DNA of 64,000 nt from Haliotis asinina. Its lineage: Eukaryota > Mollusca > Gastropoda > Lepetellida > Haliotidae. Position numbers and translations under genes: made by a program. Below the pieces are notes generated by a model, which saw only the letters and a program-made list of their open reading frames with translations, had not been told where the DNA came from and did not search any database. Below, piece by piece: positions 33,530 through 45,999 of this stretch; positions within the stretch are counted from its first letter, which is position 1, and each line of letters opens with the position of its first letter. Location of the stretch: contig NC_090283.1 of NCBI RefSeq assembly GCF_037392515.1, positions 14,758,501-14,822,500 on the forward strand, read 5' to 3'.

Positions 33530-34840
33530 TTAACAGCTGAATCATGCAACCGGACTAATGTCAAGGCTAATTTCTATAGGGATCTCATCAATGTTTTTAT
33601 CACTGCAACAACTGTTTGTAACAAGTGACAAGTTAACAGAGCTTATCGTTAGATTGACGGGGATAGATGTGAAGACAGAACATTGTGGTCTTCACGGAAA
33701 GACTTTTTTCAGCCTTTTTGGTGACTTGATTATTTAGTTTTGATATACAGGGCCAACAGAATGTCAAATATTCGGCCTCCAATGCGTATGGTCAAATGAC
33801 TAACGAAACATGGCTTCACCAACTTCGATTCACGTTTTCAACATTTCAACCAAGTCAGTTTTTTTTGTTTTTTTTTCTGTAAATATTTATGGGTGAATTT
33901 GTACAAGATTGATGACCCCCAACAAATCTCCCCGCCACTCCGGCCACAAAATGGGTGATCTCCCTTTAAAGGCACCCCTGTACATAAATTATGGACTGTT
34001 TCTAAAACGTATTTTGTAATTGTATTCTGTGTCTTGGCAGATAGGAGCTTCTTATCTTTCGCTTGTTTAATATTGCACATAAATCATAAATACCTACATG
34101 CACAGATACCCTTGAGTCGTACATGAAAAAAGCTATGCATGTACTTCGATTCCCATTTATCCGAGTTTGCAACAACAAATTGGTTCCGACATAGCAATAC
34201 ATAGCGTTGATGCTTTAACTTCGACATGACAGCAGTTCGCCAAATCGGTGTTTGCCTCTACATCAATCATTATAATACATTTTTTGGGAAACATTGTCTT
34301 TGTGTATTTGATATTAATGAAATTTCTTGAAATATAATGTACACATTGTGATATTTATCCCCACAGACGTCGAAGACTGATTGCTTCTGACAAAGTGTGT
34401 ACTTAAGCTTGTACATGCTACAGGGCTAAAAAAACGAATAAAGACTTTGTGGTGATATCTTTATTTGTTAAAGTGAAGAAAGGTTCACGGTGCTTCATTT
34501 GCAATCCGTTGCTCGCCATTGGTCATCCGGATCATGACCCATGAAGATCTTCTGTAAGGATCACGTGTCTTCTCGTGAAGATTCGGGTTATACTGGTCTC
34601 AGCAACTCATGCTTGCATAACGACGGTTTCTTGAAATAGACTATAGCCACCTATGCAGTATTAAATGCACACACAATGTCGCTCGCACTGTTTGGCTGGT
34701 GGACGCACGCGGGAATTTAGCTGCACGGAGGAAAATTATCTGTGGCACAGTCTTCAGTGTTCCCTTGGCCTTGGTGGAGGGGTACGTGATAAGCTGATGT
34801 GCATTTCACCATGGGTGAGCTTTGCAGACAGTTGGGTGAT
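33530..34840. other. Intergenic, no gene seen
   Basis: AT-rich flank 3' of lectin gene 2. An AATAAA-like signal lies at 34437-34442, but it is 0.9 kb past the stop. SINE scraps occur at 34565-34622. Open frames here are short and have no recognisable domains. Confidence 0.5.
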
Positions 34841-34849
34841 TGGGACTTT

Positions 34850-35257
34850 GTTCACTTGGTTGTTGTAAGTTAGAATCAAGGCTTTGATATGATGGTTTTG
34901 GTGGGTATTGCTGACTGTAGGATGTTTATTTAGATGCTTTGAAATTTGTGATGTAATTTCTTGTGTGTGACTTTGTATTTTTGTCCGAGAACTAGGTCGG
35001 ATTTGGAAAAAGGCTCGGAGCTATTGCGCGTGTATTTCTACATTTTTATGTCATCACACGTTGTATAATAAACACCGTGAAACCATATTGTTTTTGGTGT
35101 ATTTATTTTATTTGTTTTTGTTTTTCAAATTTTATTTGCGTTTCCGGTCAGTGTCCTCACACTCCTTAGCGAATCTGGTTCTTCTGTTGTGACGCCATTT
35201 GGGAAATCCGGTGGTCGTTGGCACTACCAACTCTGGCTACATCGTTACACTTGTCTC
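34850..35257 (+). mobile_element. Possible solo LTR
   Basis: A stretch starting 'tgttgtaagttag', with 'ataataaacaccgtgaaacc' in the middle and ending 'ctacatcgttaca', has the look of an LTR (TG start, polyadenylation signal, CA end). Its tail resembles 11400-11460. No target duplication was confirmed. Confidence 0.25.
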
Positions 35258-35937
35258 CCTTGAACTTGTCTCCCCTAGAAGTGTTCTAAAGCAACCCATT
35301 TGTCTCTCTCCGTGAACATCCGGGCTAGTACTGGTCTGCAGCAACACATGCTTCTCGTAGTCTTTGTAAGAAACGATGCCTAGAATATTTTGACTATGCC
35401 ATAAAAACACATGATGTTTGACAAGACTTTAGCATTTGATAAACCGATGAATATTCACTATAATTTTCAGAGATTCATCCATTTATCGGTGATAGCAAAC
35501 GTGGAAAAAAGTCTTGAAAGAATGGTGTCATCTGTCCAGTATTCGATCAGGTCACAATGTATAGACACATAATGATTCTGTGAATTTTATCAGAGCAATC
35601 AGTATCTGGTATGTCCACCTTGTGCATCAATACATGCGGCAACGAGTTCTACTCAGTAGACCAAATTCCGGATAGCATGCCTGGGTAACCTCCTCCACTC
35701 CTCTTGGAGAACCTTAGCAAGCTGCTGTTGGTCTCCGGGAAGGTCAGGCCCCGATTTCTCGAAACAAACTTAAGTCTGTTTTCAGACTTAAGTCTGAGTT
35801 TTTACTCAAATTTGAGAAAACTCAGCAAAATGCATTTCTCAAACAAAACTGAGTTTTTTTTCGACTCAACTTGAGTTAAATACTCAAATTATTTGAGTCT
35901 GCTAGGTAGGTAACTTAAGTCATTATTTGAGATCAAA

Positions 35938-38282
35938 ATGGCGTACAGGAGAAGGAGACAACGCCGTCGGAGAAACAAAGCTAGGGTGGAGAGAGGGTTG
36001 ATCGACCGCAGCAACCCTCTGGAAACCATGTCGGAGGAATCGGTGTTTGCGCGTTATCGTTTCAGGCCTCACACTGTTCTCTTCATAGTGTCGTTGATAG
36101 TTGGCCAGCTGAGGAGAGAGACAGCTAGGAGCTGCCCCCTGCCTCCTCTGACGCAAGTGCTCGTCTCCCTCCGGTTTCTGGCGACCGGTGGGTTTTGTTC
36201 CCTGATTGCCGATACTTATCGTAGCATTTCCGCATCGTCTGTTTATCGGTCAATCAGGGACTTTTGCGGAGCTTTTGTTCCCCTGGCACATCGATTCATT
36301 AAGATGCCCGCGGACACAGACACATGCAAGTCCATGTTTTACAAGATTGCAGGTAAGAATCTTTATTATTCTCAGCAAGATATCATAACAAAACCACGGT
36401 ACGGAATCGTTACCTAATGTTATGTAAAGGGAGATCAATCTAAATGCGGTGTCGAAATGTAAAAGTTGAACTGCGAAGCGGAATAACCAAAATCAACTCT
36501 GAATGTACCAATATTACAAAGATATTGCCTATGGTATCGTTATCGATTCAGTGTTAAATTTTTATAATTCTCTATACATTTTTAGGATTTCCAAACGTAT
36601 TGGGATGTGTCGATGGGACATTCATAAGGATCACAGCCCCCAGTAAAGATGAAGGTGACTACGTGAACAGAAAGGGGTTCCATTCACTCAATGTTCAGGT
36701 GAGTTAATGTATTGAAATTCTGACAATTAAGGATATTTTCCATACTTCATATTGTTCATATTCATGGAACTTCATGTCAAAAAATAAAAAGCAATGAATT
36801 AGTTTCAAAGAAAGTTATGATTAATGCATTGTAATTGTTTGCATCATAGTAAATGAAAAATAACTTTGTTAATTAAAATTGATTTTGTTTATTAAAATTA
36901 ATCTATGAAGATATAGTAAAATGTGACCACATAATATTGAGTTCACAATCAACACAAATGTTAAATTTCCTCTGCAAATAATAATCTTTTTTTCTTGGGG
37001 CAGATGATCTGTGATGCACAGTTCAGAGTTACAAACTGTGTGGCCAAGTGGCCTGGGAGCGTACATGACAGTCGAATTTTCCGGGACAGTAAAATCAGTC
37101 TTGCATTCGAAAATGGTATGTAAGACCAATAACTAATGTATCATAAGACCTCCAGTATTAAGAGCAATGAGAATAAATTAATAATTCCAATTTTTTGTCA
37201 GTGTGAAATTACTAGTGTAACAATGATATCTTGTTGAGATTTAGTAATGACAAATAGTTTTGAAGGGTTTACAGATTTATCGTCTGGGATTTGATGATCC
37301 CTCACAGTGGATGTTGTGAATAAACCCTTGAAAATAAAATATACAAAATGACTGTTGTGAAACAGCAACTATCCAACTGTACGTAAACGTAAAATTACGT
37401 TTAACATTTCCTGAACACAATACATACTTAACATATGCATACATGTAAGCATATGTTACAAACTGCAGTCATACAAACCAAACTTGATAAGGTACAAAAG
37501 TCATATACATCATAATGCCAAGCAAGATATATGTACACCCCCCACCCCGGCCACACACACACACACCACACAATGTTTCTCATTTCATCCATGTCCACAA
37601 ACAGGCACTACATGCGACATTACCTGACATGTCATTGGATTATGTACATAATAATCCACCTACTCACACAACACTTAGAGTAGGTTCACAAAATTACTAA
37701 TAGTAGTACCGATGAAGTCATATTTACTTATATATGATACATAGATGATGTGATAAACCAGCTATAGTAAAGCATCATATCCAAACCTCCGATCCAGTTC
37801 ATTGTACAATAATCCTCCTGCCTTTAAATTCATCCAACTGATATCATATACCAGTAATAAGCAAAGAATACTTGAGATTTGTAATTTGGCATAATATTTC
37901 AGGTACCTACAAGGGTTTACTTCTAGGGGACTCTGGCTACCCGTGCAAGTCATACCTGATGACACCGTATCTATCTCCAGCAAACAGGGCTCAAGAGAGA
38001 TTCAACAGAAGTCAAACGAAAACCAGAGTTCTTATTGAACAAACATTCGGAATTCTTAAGCGAAGATTTTCTTGTCTGCATAGTGGTTTGCGCATGTCAC
38101 CCAAGCGTGCTTGTGATGTGATTGTAACTAGTGTAATATTACATAATATTGGCATTGCAAGACAAGATGTATTCAATGTTCATTACGATGATTGTAATGA
38201 TGATACATTCACTGTCCAAGTTGCTGATGAATTGACTGGAACAAATGTTAGAAATTATCTTTGCCAGGCATACTTCACCTGA
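35938..38282 (+). CDS. Harbinger transposase (HARBI1-like nuclease)
   Basis: Exons 35938-36352, 36586-36698, 37004-37115 and 37903-38282 join with GT-AG borders to 339 aa, close to the usual 350 of the family. A basic N-terminus ([11 protein letters not shown]) precedes a helical region. The DDE nuclease follows, with [10 protein letters not shown] (Asp148), [33 protein letters not shown] (Asp223), [15 protein letters not shown] (Glu259) and a final LHNIGIA. All three catalytic acids are present and no frame is broken. The first ATG lies about 190 bp inside the left end. The family cuts and pastes DNA with the help of the Myb-like partner encoded on the other strand. Confidence 0.93.
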
Positions 38283-38577
38283 AAAGTGAACAAATTATCT
38301 TCAGGTGATGACTTCTTATGCAGTGGAAGCTCTCAAAGCAGGCACTCGTTGGGACTGAAGAAATATTCTGAATTAGGCAATGTGCCATATTGTAGAGCTG
38401 ACGATAAATGTAAAAATGGGTGGGGTTGAGCCTCTATGCCAGTATCGAGAACTTACTAGATCCGACAGATGCCGGTTGTGACAGCTTCCACCGTATAATG
38501 TAATGAACAAACAAACTGTCAGTGTCTTAATCATCTTATGTACAAATAAGATATTTTGATGGTATGTACATCACAAG

Positions 38578-41088
38578 TCAATACTCATTTTCACATTTCA
38601 GCTTCATAATTTCCAATTGTAATCTTTGTTTTTTCAGCTCTTCCACCTCAGCCTTAATTTTGAAATAATTTGCTTCTTGTTTCAACTTTTCACATTCAGC
38701 AATGTATTTGTCCCTTTCCGCTCGTAGAACGGACACTTCTTCATCTTGAAGCTTTCGTTTGCTTGGTTTACTCTCGTTTGTAGTTGTTGTGGAGGGTACG
38801 TGGAGGATACCCTGATTGTCAATGATCACATTGACAGGCAAGTCGCAATCTGGAACAAATATCACCAGTTTGGGACTAAAATTTATTCTGATGATTATCA
38901 GGTTCATTGTTTAAAATACTGTAGATGTGACTGTGCCTTATTTATCTCATACACATTTTGACATTTCATCCTCAATCATTAATCTTGCAGAGCATCTTGA
39001 TCAGTTCAGACTTTGAACTTATAGAGAGATACAAACAAATGTTCAGATTTTGGAGATTGAACTAGTAGCTTTGGAAAATACCTTTCTTTTCATAACTTTT
39101 AGTAGAGGGCATATTGTGCACGTATGTGTTACATTGGTCATACTCACTGGGGATGGAAGTACTGGTGAGGCCACATTCCTCATTGATGGGTAGGTGGGCT
39201 TCACCATTAGGTAAACATCCCTCCACTGCCATGGAGCTGATCACACTACTGAAATCTGAAACAAATAATACTCAAAAAGTGGGTAATCTGCCTTAACTTA
39301 AGGCAAGTTATTTATAGACCTCATAATATTTTAATCTCAACTACTCAGTTTTGACTTCAAAACATATTTATCAGTCTTCAGTTGTAGTAATTAAAGGTAC
39401 AAGGACAAACTGTCATCAAATGCAATAGGGTGTACCTTCTGAGTCAAACCCATCTACCAGGCCTTGTAGTGTAGGCCTGTCTGACAACTCCTCCAGCACC
39501 ATAGCCTCAGGTCGAGAGGGTGATGAGGGCTTCGGTCCACCACCTGTCTTGGGGCGGCGTATCGCATCTGCTTTGTCTTTCGCTGTGAATAATACAATAT
39601 ATTGATGTATTTCTTATATGGTGTAATAACCTCACAAAACACTGTCATATTTGCATTTATGACTATGTAACATTTACAGTTTTAATATACTACCAGTTAT
39701 GAATTGCCAAAGACATAAAACCAAATCATAACAGGATTTTCAAACTTCAATTACCTACCCTGAATTGTTACTCACTTCCTTCATTACTTGTATATGACAT
39801 GTATTAATATTTGTAATTGCATTGTCCTTGGGACTTCAGTCCAGAGACTGATATACATTTGAAAGGAATTGATGGTATGTCTTCCATTAACAGTTACTTC
39901 TAAATCAATCACTTTCATGTTTGAAAATTATGATTGTGTACTGAATATTATTTTCATACCTCTCTGCTTTATATTAGCATATTGCTTCTTCACCTCCTCC
40001 ACAGTTCTTTTTACCAAATTGGATTTCCTGCAACAATAACATTATGTTATGAATAATTTTCAGTTATGTTTAAATTATTGGCACAGATTTAATATTTGCA
40101 AGTTACCATCTGTTCTATTATCTCTGGTCACATTATGAACATATACTGCAATATATTTTCGATTTTGAATAGTGACACAGTCCAAAAGACATTTTGTTAG
40201 ATATTTTCAGTTGACTTTTAATGGTACAGATGAATAAAAATAGGATTTGAAATAGTATTGAAATTTGATGATTTACATTTCTTGTTTTAAAATATTATTG
40301 TGTAAATCATATTCAGTATACACATAAATTGACATGATTTCAGGATGGTCAAATGTAAATAGATAAATATTGATCAGAATTGTAATGACTGCATATTTGC
40401 CTCCAAAATTCTATTCACTCACAATATATTATCAAGATACTCCATGATTACATATTGGAAACTTTTGAGTAGATGTACTGACACGTTCTCAGGACTGTAA
40501 TTCAAGTTGATATGCCATCATATTTAATAAAGAGATAAACCACATCGATCATGTCAATGTCAAGCACAGTGAAAAACGTGTTATTCTTGTGACTTCATCG
40601 TGCATATTTTATGCAAAAAAATTATTATTAGTCAGGTTGACATTTATAAGTATGTTTACATCCGTGAAAAATGACAATATTGAAAACGTACGTGCTGTGG
40701 GTGATCGAAAATCGGACTCGGTAGTGAGTAAGCGATCGGCATCTGATCAGATGAAATTTCTAAATCTGTTTTTTCGGGATGATTAATGTAGAAGACTAGA
40801 AGACTTATTTCAACCTTTACGTGACAGAATGTACCTTCAAGTTGTAATTACAGGCAGCAGTAAGTCAAGGACAAGATTCTGAAATATTTCATATTCAACT
40901 TACATGTTGAGAGCTTCCGCGATCTCCATCCACGCTTGCTCCTTTATCTTTGTCCCTTTAACGGAGCCACACCCCTTGAATTTGGATGATAGACGATCCA
41001 GTCGTTTATTTACTTCCTCTACTAAATAGGTTTTTTCCTCCTCTGACCAATTTGGTCGCCGCTTACCCTCAACCTTAGACGCATTCAT
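38578..41088 (-). CDS. Harbinger Myb/SANT-like DNA-binding protein
   Basis: Five minus-strand exons (41088-40904, 40027-39960, 39582-39436, 39255-39082, 38849-38578) join in phase to 281 aa. The N-terminus has the trihelix/MADF look of this family: RPNWSEEEKTYLVEEVNKR, LSSKFKGCGSVKG, AWMEIAEALN, then VKKQYANIKQR. A low-complexity middle (GGGPKPSSPSRPE) follows. The C-terminus is a long charged coiled coil (LRAERDKYIAECEKLKQEAN onward) likely to mediate dimerisation. In Harbinger elements this partner carries the transposase to the nucleus and to the ends. Its 3' end lies about 300 bp from that of the transposase gene. No defects were seen. Confidence 0.9.
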
Positions 41089-42650
41089 GGCTTCAGGACA
41101 ATCCAGTTGGTAGCAGACGATGTTGCGAGTTGGTAGCAGACGATGTTGTTGTCATTAGAAACGGAAGTTACGGGCACTTCAAACCGCTTACAACATGGAC
41201 AAAAATTATTCGGCGAGATCTCAAATTAAAACTCAGTTGAGTTTGAGTTGAGATTGCTTCGAGAAACAGAAATTTTGAGAAAACTCAGTTGAGTAAAAAA
41301 CTCAAACTCAGTTTGAGATTTGAGTAAAAACTTAAGTTTGTTTCGAGAAATCGGGGCCAGGTCTTGACCCAAATGGTTCCTGAGATGTTCAGTGGGTGAC
41401 ATGTCAGGCGACCGAGCAAGTCAAGGCAACAAGTTGGCGTTATCTCTTTGGAGGAAATTCGTGGTAACACAAGTTGTATGCGGAGGGGCGTTGTGCTGTT
41501 GAAATATCATGCGGTTTGGGTGATGTTGCAGAAAGGAAAGGACAAGGGGCACAGGGCACAGTGTCTGGTCAATGTATACCCGAGCGGTCAAAGTACCATT
41601 CACCACAGTGAGATGTCTTCACATCACCATACATCCCATCCCAAACCATGACACCGTCTCCAAAACATAGAACCACCTCGTGGACGCGGTTACGATGATA
41701 AGGTACGCCTCGTCTTCAATAGACTCGAGCCATGCCATCATTATGGAATAAGAGGAAGTTGCTCTCGTCAGAAAACATGACCCTTTGCAAATGCCGGTTC
41801 TCCCTGTGTCGAACGGTGCGAGCCCACTGCAGATGTTGACGTTGATGGTGACGCCTCAAAAGGGTCTGTGAGCACGAATACCATGCCGTTGTGGTCGTCG
41901 TGCAACTGTCTGTCGGCTGACACGATGTCCAAGAGCAGTTGCTGCTGATGACGTCACAGGAAGGAAACGATTTCTGAGATGAAGCAGTCGTAAATGCCTG
42001 TCCTCATTCGGCGTGGGAACAGGAGGTCCCTCGCTTCTGGACCGGTCCTATAACGTTGTAGGAGTCTGGTGATTGTAATACGAGCGCAGCCCAAGGTTGT
42101 AACAACATGTGCCAACAGGCTCCCATTTGCATCAGTCTAATGCCCTCTGTCTTTCTTCCTGCGTTAATTGCGGCACGGTCGTTAATATATTTTTGATTGG
42201 ATCATGTCAGTGAGTCAGTGAACAGTCCTACAATCATTCATTCGAATATCATTCACTTAATTCACGCTGCTCACGGAAGCAATTATCCTGCATTACGACA
42301 GTACATACAACAACGTTGCGCCCAAACATTTTCATGATCCTTGACTGTTGCATTGTGGTGATTGTTATCATATCGTATCTACATTTTTATTCAGAATGTT
42401 TATATTCTTACTTCTTATTCTTTGACGTTTGTTTATGTTACAGGGAAAAAAAACAGTGTTTAAATTATCTCGGAAGAATACGATGGGTCAAATATGCTCT
42501 TCAAAAATAGTAGGGGATAATGAATTTTCAATGAGGACAGGAAGTGTAAACGTTAACAAACATTTCAAGGACAGACATCTTATGAACGCACCCCCATTTC
42601 CCTCTATAAACACCCTGTTACGAGTGTGTATGTATTTTCTGTATATTTTT

Positions 42651-43272
42651 GTTATTAATTAAGTAATCATTATTATTGGGTCACAACGTTTAGTGTTTTG
42701 AATAATAATTATGATGGATCACATTTCGTATAATAGATGGTCGGCATTTTTAAGATTTTGGTAGCAGGCTGTCCGGGAATTACCTGCCCTTGATTTTCTA
42801 TTTGTACTTCCGGGTGGCTGCTAGAGTGCTGAAGATTTCTAAGCAGTGTTGGCGATGGTGGTATGTGCTTTCGGGAAATGACTGAGAATACATATGAAGT
42901 GTAGTTGCAATGTTGGACTGATACACATTCACATCACTGGACTAGTATCATAAATCTGCCCACGTTTGATCTACATTAACCGCTGTCAGACCGCTCGCTT
43001 TGTTACATTCTGCGTGACTGTTTATCTCTCACACTAAAACTTTGGTGAGTTTGCTCGATTATATTTTGTGACCCCTTGCCTTAGATTTTGTCTCACTTGT
43101 ATTGTATTTGAAATCAGTATTGTGAAATTGACTTTTGACCATGTATAACTTGTTCTCTTGCATAGATCTAATAATACAATATTTGAATGTTTTTTACATG
43201 TCTTTGTTCTGTTTTGCTGGTTCACAGGGGATTTCTTACATCGTTTGTCATGAAAAATTCTTAATCGTAACA
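42651..43272 (+). mobile_element. LTR-like interspersed repeat, copy D
   Basis: The plus-oriented copy of the family, from 'tgttattaattaag' through 'ttttgaataataattatgat', 'aaactttggtgagtttgct' and 'tttgtctcacttgtattgta' to 'cgtaaca'. It gives the clearest view of both ends (TGTTA...TAACA). It matches parts of copies A, B and C. Confidence 0.5.
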
Positions 43273-43910
43273 ACACCTAAACACAACGCATGATATCCAC
43301 ATGCACAACGTAGTAGCCCCCTACACATACAATGGGTCCCATTCTTGATTTTGATGATTTTTCAAGAAGGTCGAGAAATCACTTAGAACATTAATTTTGA
43401 CACTCATCTTGCATCACACATATGTTAGTGGCTGTTTCCAGTCGTTTGTTTTAAAATGAAAATCGTATACATGCAACTTACATGCCTTACAACAATCATG
43501 TTTCAAAAGCAACTACATTTGAAAGAACTATGGTTGGAAGGAAGCGCAAATGGTGATGCACTCTTAAAACATTCAGTGATATCATATCTACATTGGTTGA
43601 CTCCCATAAATCTCCTGAATATTTTTAATCGTAAATAATAATAAAAAAAATAAAGATCCCCTACTTTTTTTTGAAAAGTATAGACTTACGTGAGTTGTAT
43701 TGTATGCATACTGGTATGTCTTTCTATGTTTGTATGTCAAACATAATTGGATCGTAATCGGGGGAGGCCAGTCTTGATTGTACACAGACGCAACCACATG
43801 CGTGGGACATTGCGTTTATCCGTCACTGATTTGCAAGTCCCAGACATGATTATTTATCAGCGACACACAAGCGCTCGATTTGTAGTGAATGGCGCTACTC
43901 ATCCTTGAGG

Positions 43911-44085
43911 ACGACGGGGTAGCCCAGTGATCAAAGCGTTCGCTGAGCATGCTAAAAAGTCGGTTTCGATTCCCCACATGGTTACAATGTGTCAAAGTTG
44001 TTCTTTGTGTCCCTTGTTGAGGTATAGCTGTAATGTTTGTATGAATATTGCTAATAGGAGTGTAAAATCATACTCAGTCGTAGAT
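43911..44085 (+). repeat. tRNA-derived SINE (family 2)
   Basis: The head 'gacggggtagcccagtgatc' (A-box-like) and 'cggtttcgattccccacat' (B-box-like) are 40-50 bp apart, as in a tRNA gene. A body with 'gtgtcccttgttgaggtata' and a tail near 'ggagtgtaaaatcatactca' follow. It is decayed relative to what I recall of the Haliotis family. The surroundings to 44640 carry no gene I can recognise. Confidence 0.75.
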
Positions 44086-44639
44086 ATATACAGAGGTGTT
44101 GAGGCCTTGTGAGATTAGAATGAGAATTACAGAATCTGTAATTTAACAAGCACTTTCCGTCCTGAGACTTCAGTACAGACTAAAGCATCTGACAGCTGTG
44201 ATTGGATTAATGTATATTGTGTGTTTTTAAATATACATCCATGCAGTAATCGAAAGTGCCAATGTTTTTTTAAATATTCAGTGCTGTATTTTCTCACATG
44301 ATTTTCACATGACTTTTCACAGGCATTTTCAAGCGGTCGACATTTTGTGCGGAACTGGGGTTGGTCTGTTTAACTTCCGGTATTCGGAACACTGGCTGAC
44401 TGAGACGGTCATAATTTATATTTGTATGGCTTCTGTAAGGCCAAACTATGCACAGATGTACAGGTAACTGCTCTTGTTACCTATTGTGAAGCACTATAAG
44501 GTTACTATTGAAGTCAGTTTGGAAACATTTAGTTTCGTGTAATCTTTAGTTGAAATACATTGAGTAAACGAAGCGCAAGTAAAATAATCTTGCGTTTAAC
44601 GTTGTGTCACTCAAGTTTGTATTTTTATTAAAATTGTGT

Positions 44640-45096
44640 GTTAGCGGTGTATCACCGAATCGCAGTTTTACAGTTACAGGGTGGTGACCTGTAAATAATA
44701 CAATCTGGACCAGACAAGTCAGTGATTGTCATAACAAACATTGATTTGTACAGGTTATGAAACAGCGACGTTCAGCAAATTCATGACCCAGGTCATCCAA
44801 TCCCATTTTGACAAGACCCGTGACGATCCGGGTTAGAATTGGCCATCAGCAAAACCATGCTTGTCATAAGTCACGACTAATGAGATCAGACGGGCAAGTT
44901 TTCTGACTTGGTTGTCACATAACAATCGTTCTTCAGTTGCGCAGATCGATGATCATGCTGTTGATCACTAATAAGTAGTAGTAACTAAAGTGAGTGTGTG
45001 AGTTTAGTTTTACGCCGCACTCAGCAATATTCCAGCTATATTTTGTGACAAGCATGGGTTGCTGAAGGCCTATTCTACCCCAGGACCTTCACGGGT
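44640..45096. repeat. Three SINE family 1 pieces
   Basis: A minus remnant (44640-44815), a plus copy (44816-44970) and a short minus copy (44990-45096). The last is missing the middle of the body yet has its own 11-bp duplication 'tagtaactaaa' (44979-44989 and 45098-45108). Confidence 0.8.
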
Positions 45097-45220
45097 CTAG
45101 TAACTAAACAGTATCTTAGTAGGTAGTAGTAGTTTCAGTAGCACGTAGTAGTGGTAGACAGTAGAGAGTTGTAGGTTCATTTGTAAGTAGCGGCAATATA
45201 GTAGCTGCAGCAGTTGAATT

Positions 45221-45455
45221 GAGTGAGTGAGTGAGTTTCCTTTTACGCCACACTCAGCAATATTACAGCCATATGGCGGCGGTCTGTAAATAATCGAGTC
45301 TGGACCAAACAATCTAGTGATCAACAACATGAGCATCGATCTGCGCAATTGTGAACCGATGACATGTGCCAACCAAGTCAGCAAGCCTGACCACCCGATC
45401 CCGTTAGTCGCCTCTTAGGACAAGCACTATTCTACGTATTCTGACCTTCACGGGT
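45221..45455 (-). repeat. SINE family 1 copy
   Basis: A nearly full copy starting 'gagtgagtgagtgagtttcc' and ending 'gaccttcacgggt', with its (TAG)n microsatellite directly attached at the 5' end of the SINE. Confidence 0.9.
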
Positions 45456-45456
45456 C

Positions 45457-45533
<77 letters not shown>
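45457..45533 (+). repeat. (AGT)n microsatellite
   Basis: About 25 uninterrupted AGT units between two SINE pieces. A further SINE scrap (internally deleted) lies at 45557-45655. Confidence 0.98.
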
Positions 45534-45689
45534 GTAAGCAGAAAGTACAAGCTGTAGTGAGTGAGTGAGTGAGCGAGTCTGACCGCCCGATCCCCTTACG
45601 ACAAGCATGTGTTACTGAAGATCACTAGTAAACTTGACCTTTACGGATCAGCTGTGATAGTAGTATTAATATTCAAGCAACATGAAGGC

Positions 45690-45885
45690 AACTAGAAAAG
45701 GGCTTCACACATCGTACCCATGTGGGGAATTGAACCGGAACTCCATCGTGACGTGCGACGAACGCTGCCGCCACAAGGCTATGCCACCGCCCCATGGTAG
45801 TAGTAGTAGTAGTGGTAGTATAAGTAGTAGTAGTAGCAGTAGTAGTAGTAGCAGTAGTAGTAGCAGCAGCAGCAGTGTTTTGACC
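45690..45885 (-). repeat. tRNA-SINE head followed by (TAG/CAG)n
   Basis: The head of a family 2 SINE in minus orientation ('ggggaattgaaccggaactc', the B-box region inverted) runs into an interrupted trinucleotide array to about 45876. An open frame with a poly-serine tract here is a product of the microsatellite and not a gene. Confidence 0.7.
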
Positions 45886-45999
45886 TCTAAATGTGACTTA
45901 GTGCCACTATCATCTGACCCATCCCAACATTCAAACATCACACGAAAATGTCTTCGGGCATTCCCAGTTTGTAGGCGAAGTGAAAGTCTTTAGAACAAA

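Larger units (their letters stand above)
35748..41357 (+). mobile_element. Complete PIF/Harbinger DNA transposon
   Basis: A 5610-bp element with 28-bp identical terminal inverted repeats starting 'gccccgatttctcgaaacaa' (35748-35775 and 41330-41357). It is flanked by a 3-bp duplication CAG (35745-35747 and 41358-41360). It holds the two genes typical of the superfamily in convergent arrangement, both open. Subterminal sequence is rich in 'actcaaatttgag'-like motifs that could bind its own proteins. The identical ends and intact genes suggest a young, perhaps still active, copy. Confidence 0.93.
35560..42200 (-). pseudogene. Old Tc1-like transposon, split by a Harbinger element
   Basis: Two parts, 41358-42200 and 35560-35747, read together on the minus strand in Tc1 order: FSDESNFLLFHNDG, then a degenerate QQHNAPPHTT block, then SPDMSPTEHL, then a C-terminal tail in the other part. 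Stops and frameshifts are frequent, and the inverted repeats are not clear. The copy was dead before or long since the Harbinger insertion at its CAG. Confidence 0.75.

Noticed and set aside
43911-43985. Functional tRNA gene
   Set aside because: Box-like motifs are present but the cloverleaf is poor and a SINE body follows; it is a tRNA-derived SINE head.
45682-45993. Plus-strand frame with a poly-serine run, and a poly-leucine frame on the other strand
   Set aside because: TAG/CAG microsatellite next to a SINE head.
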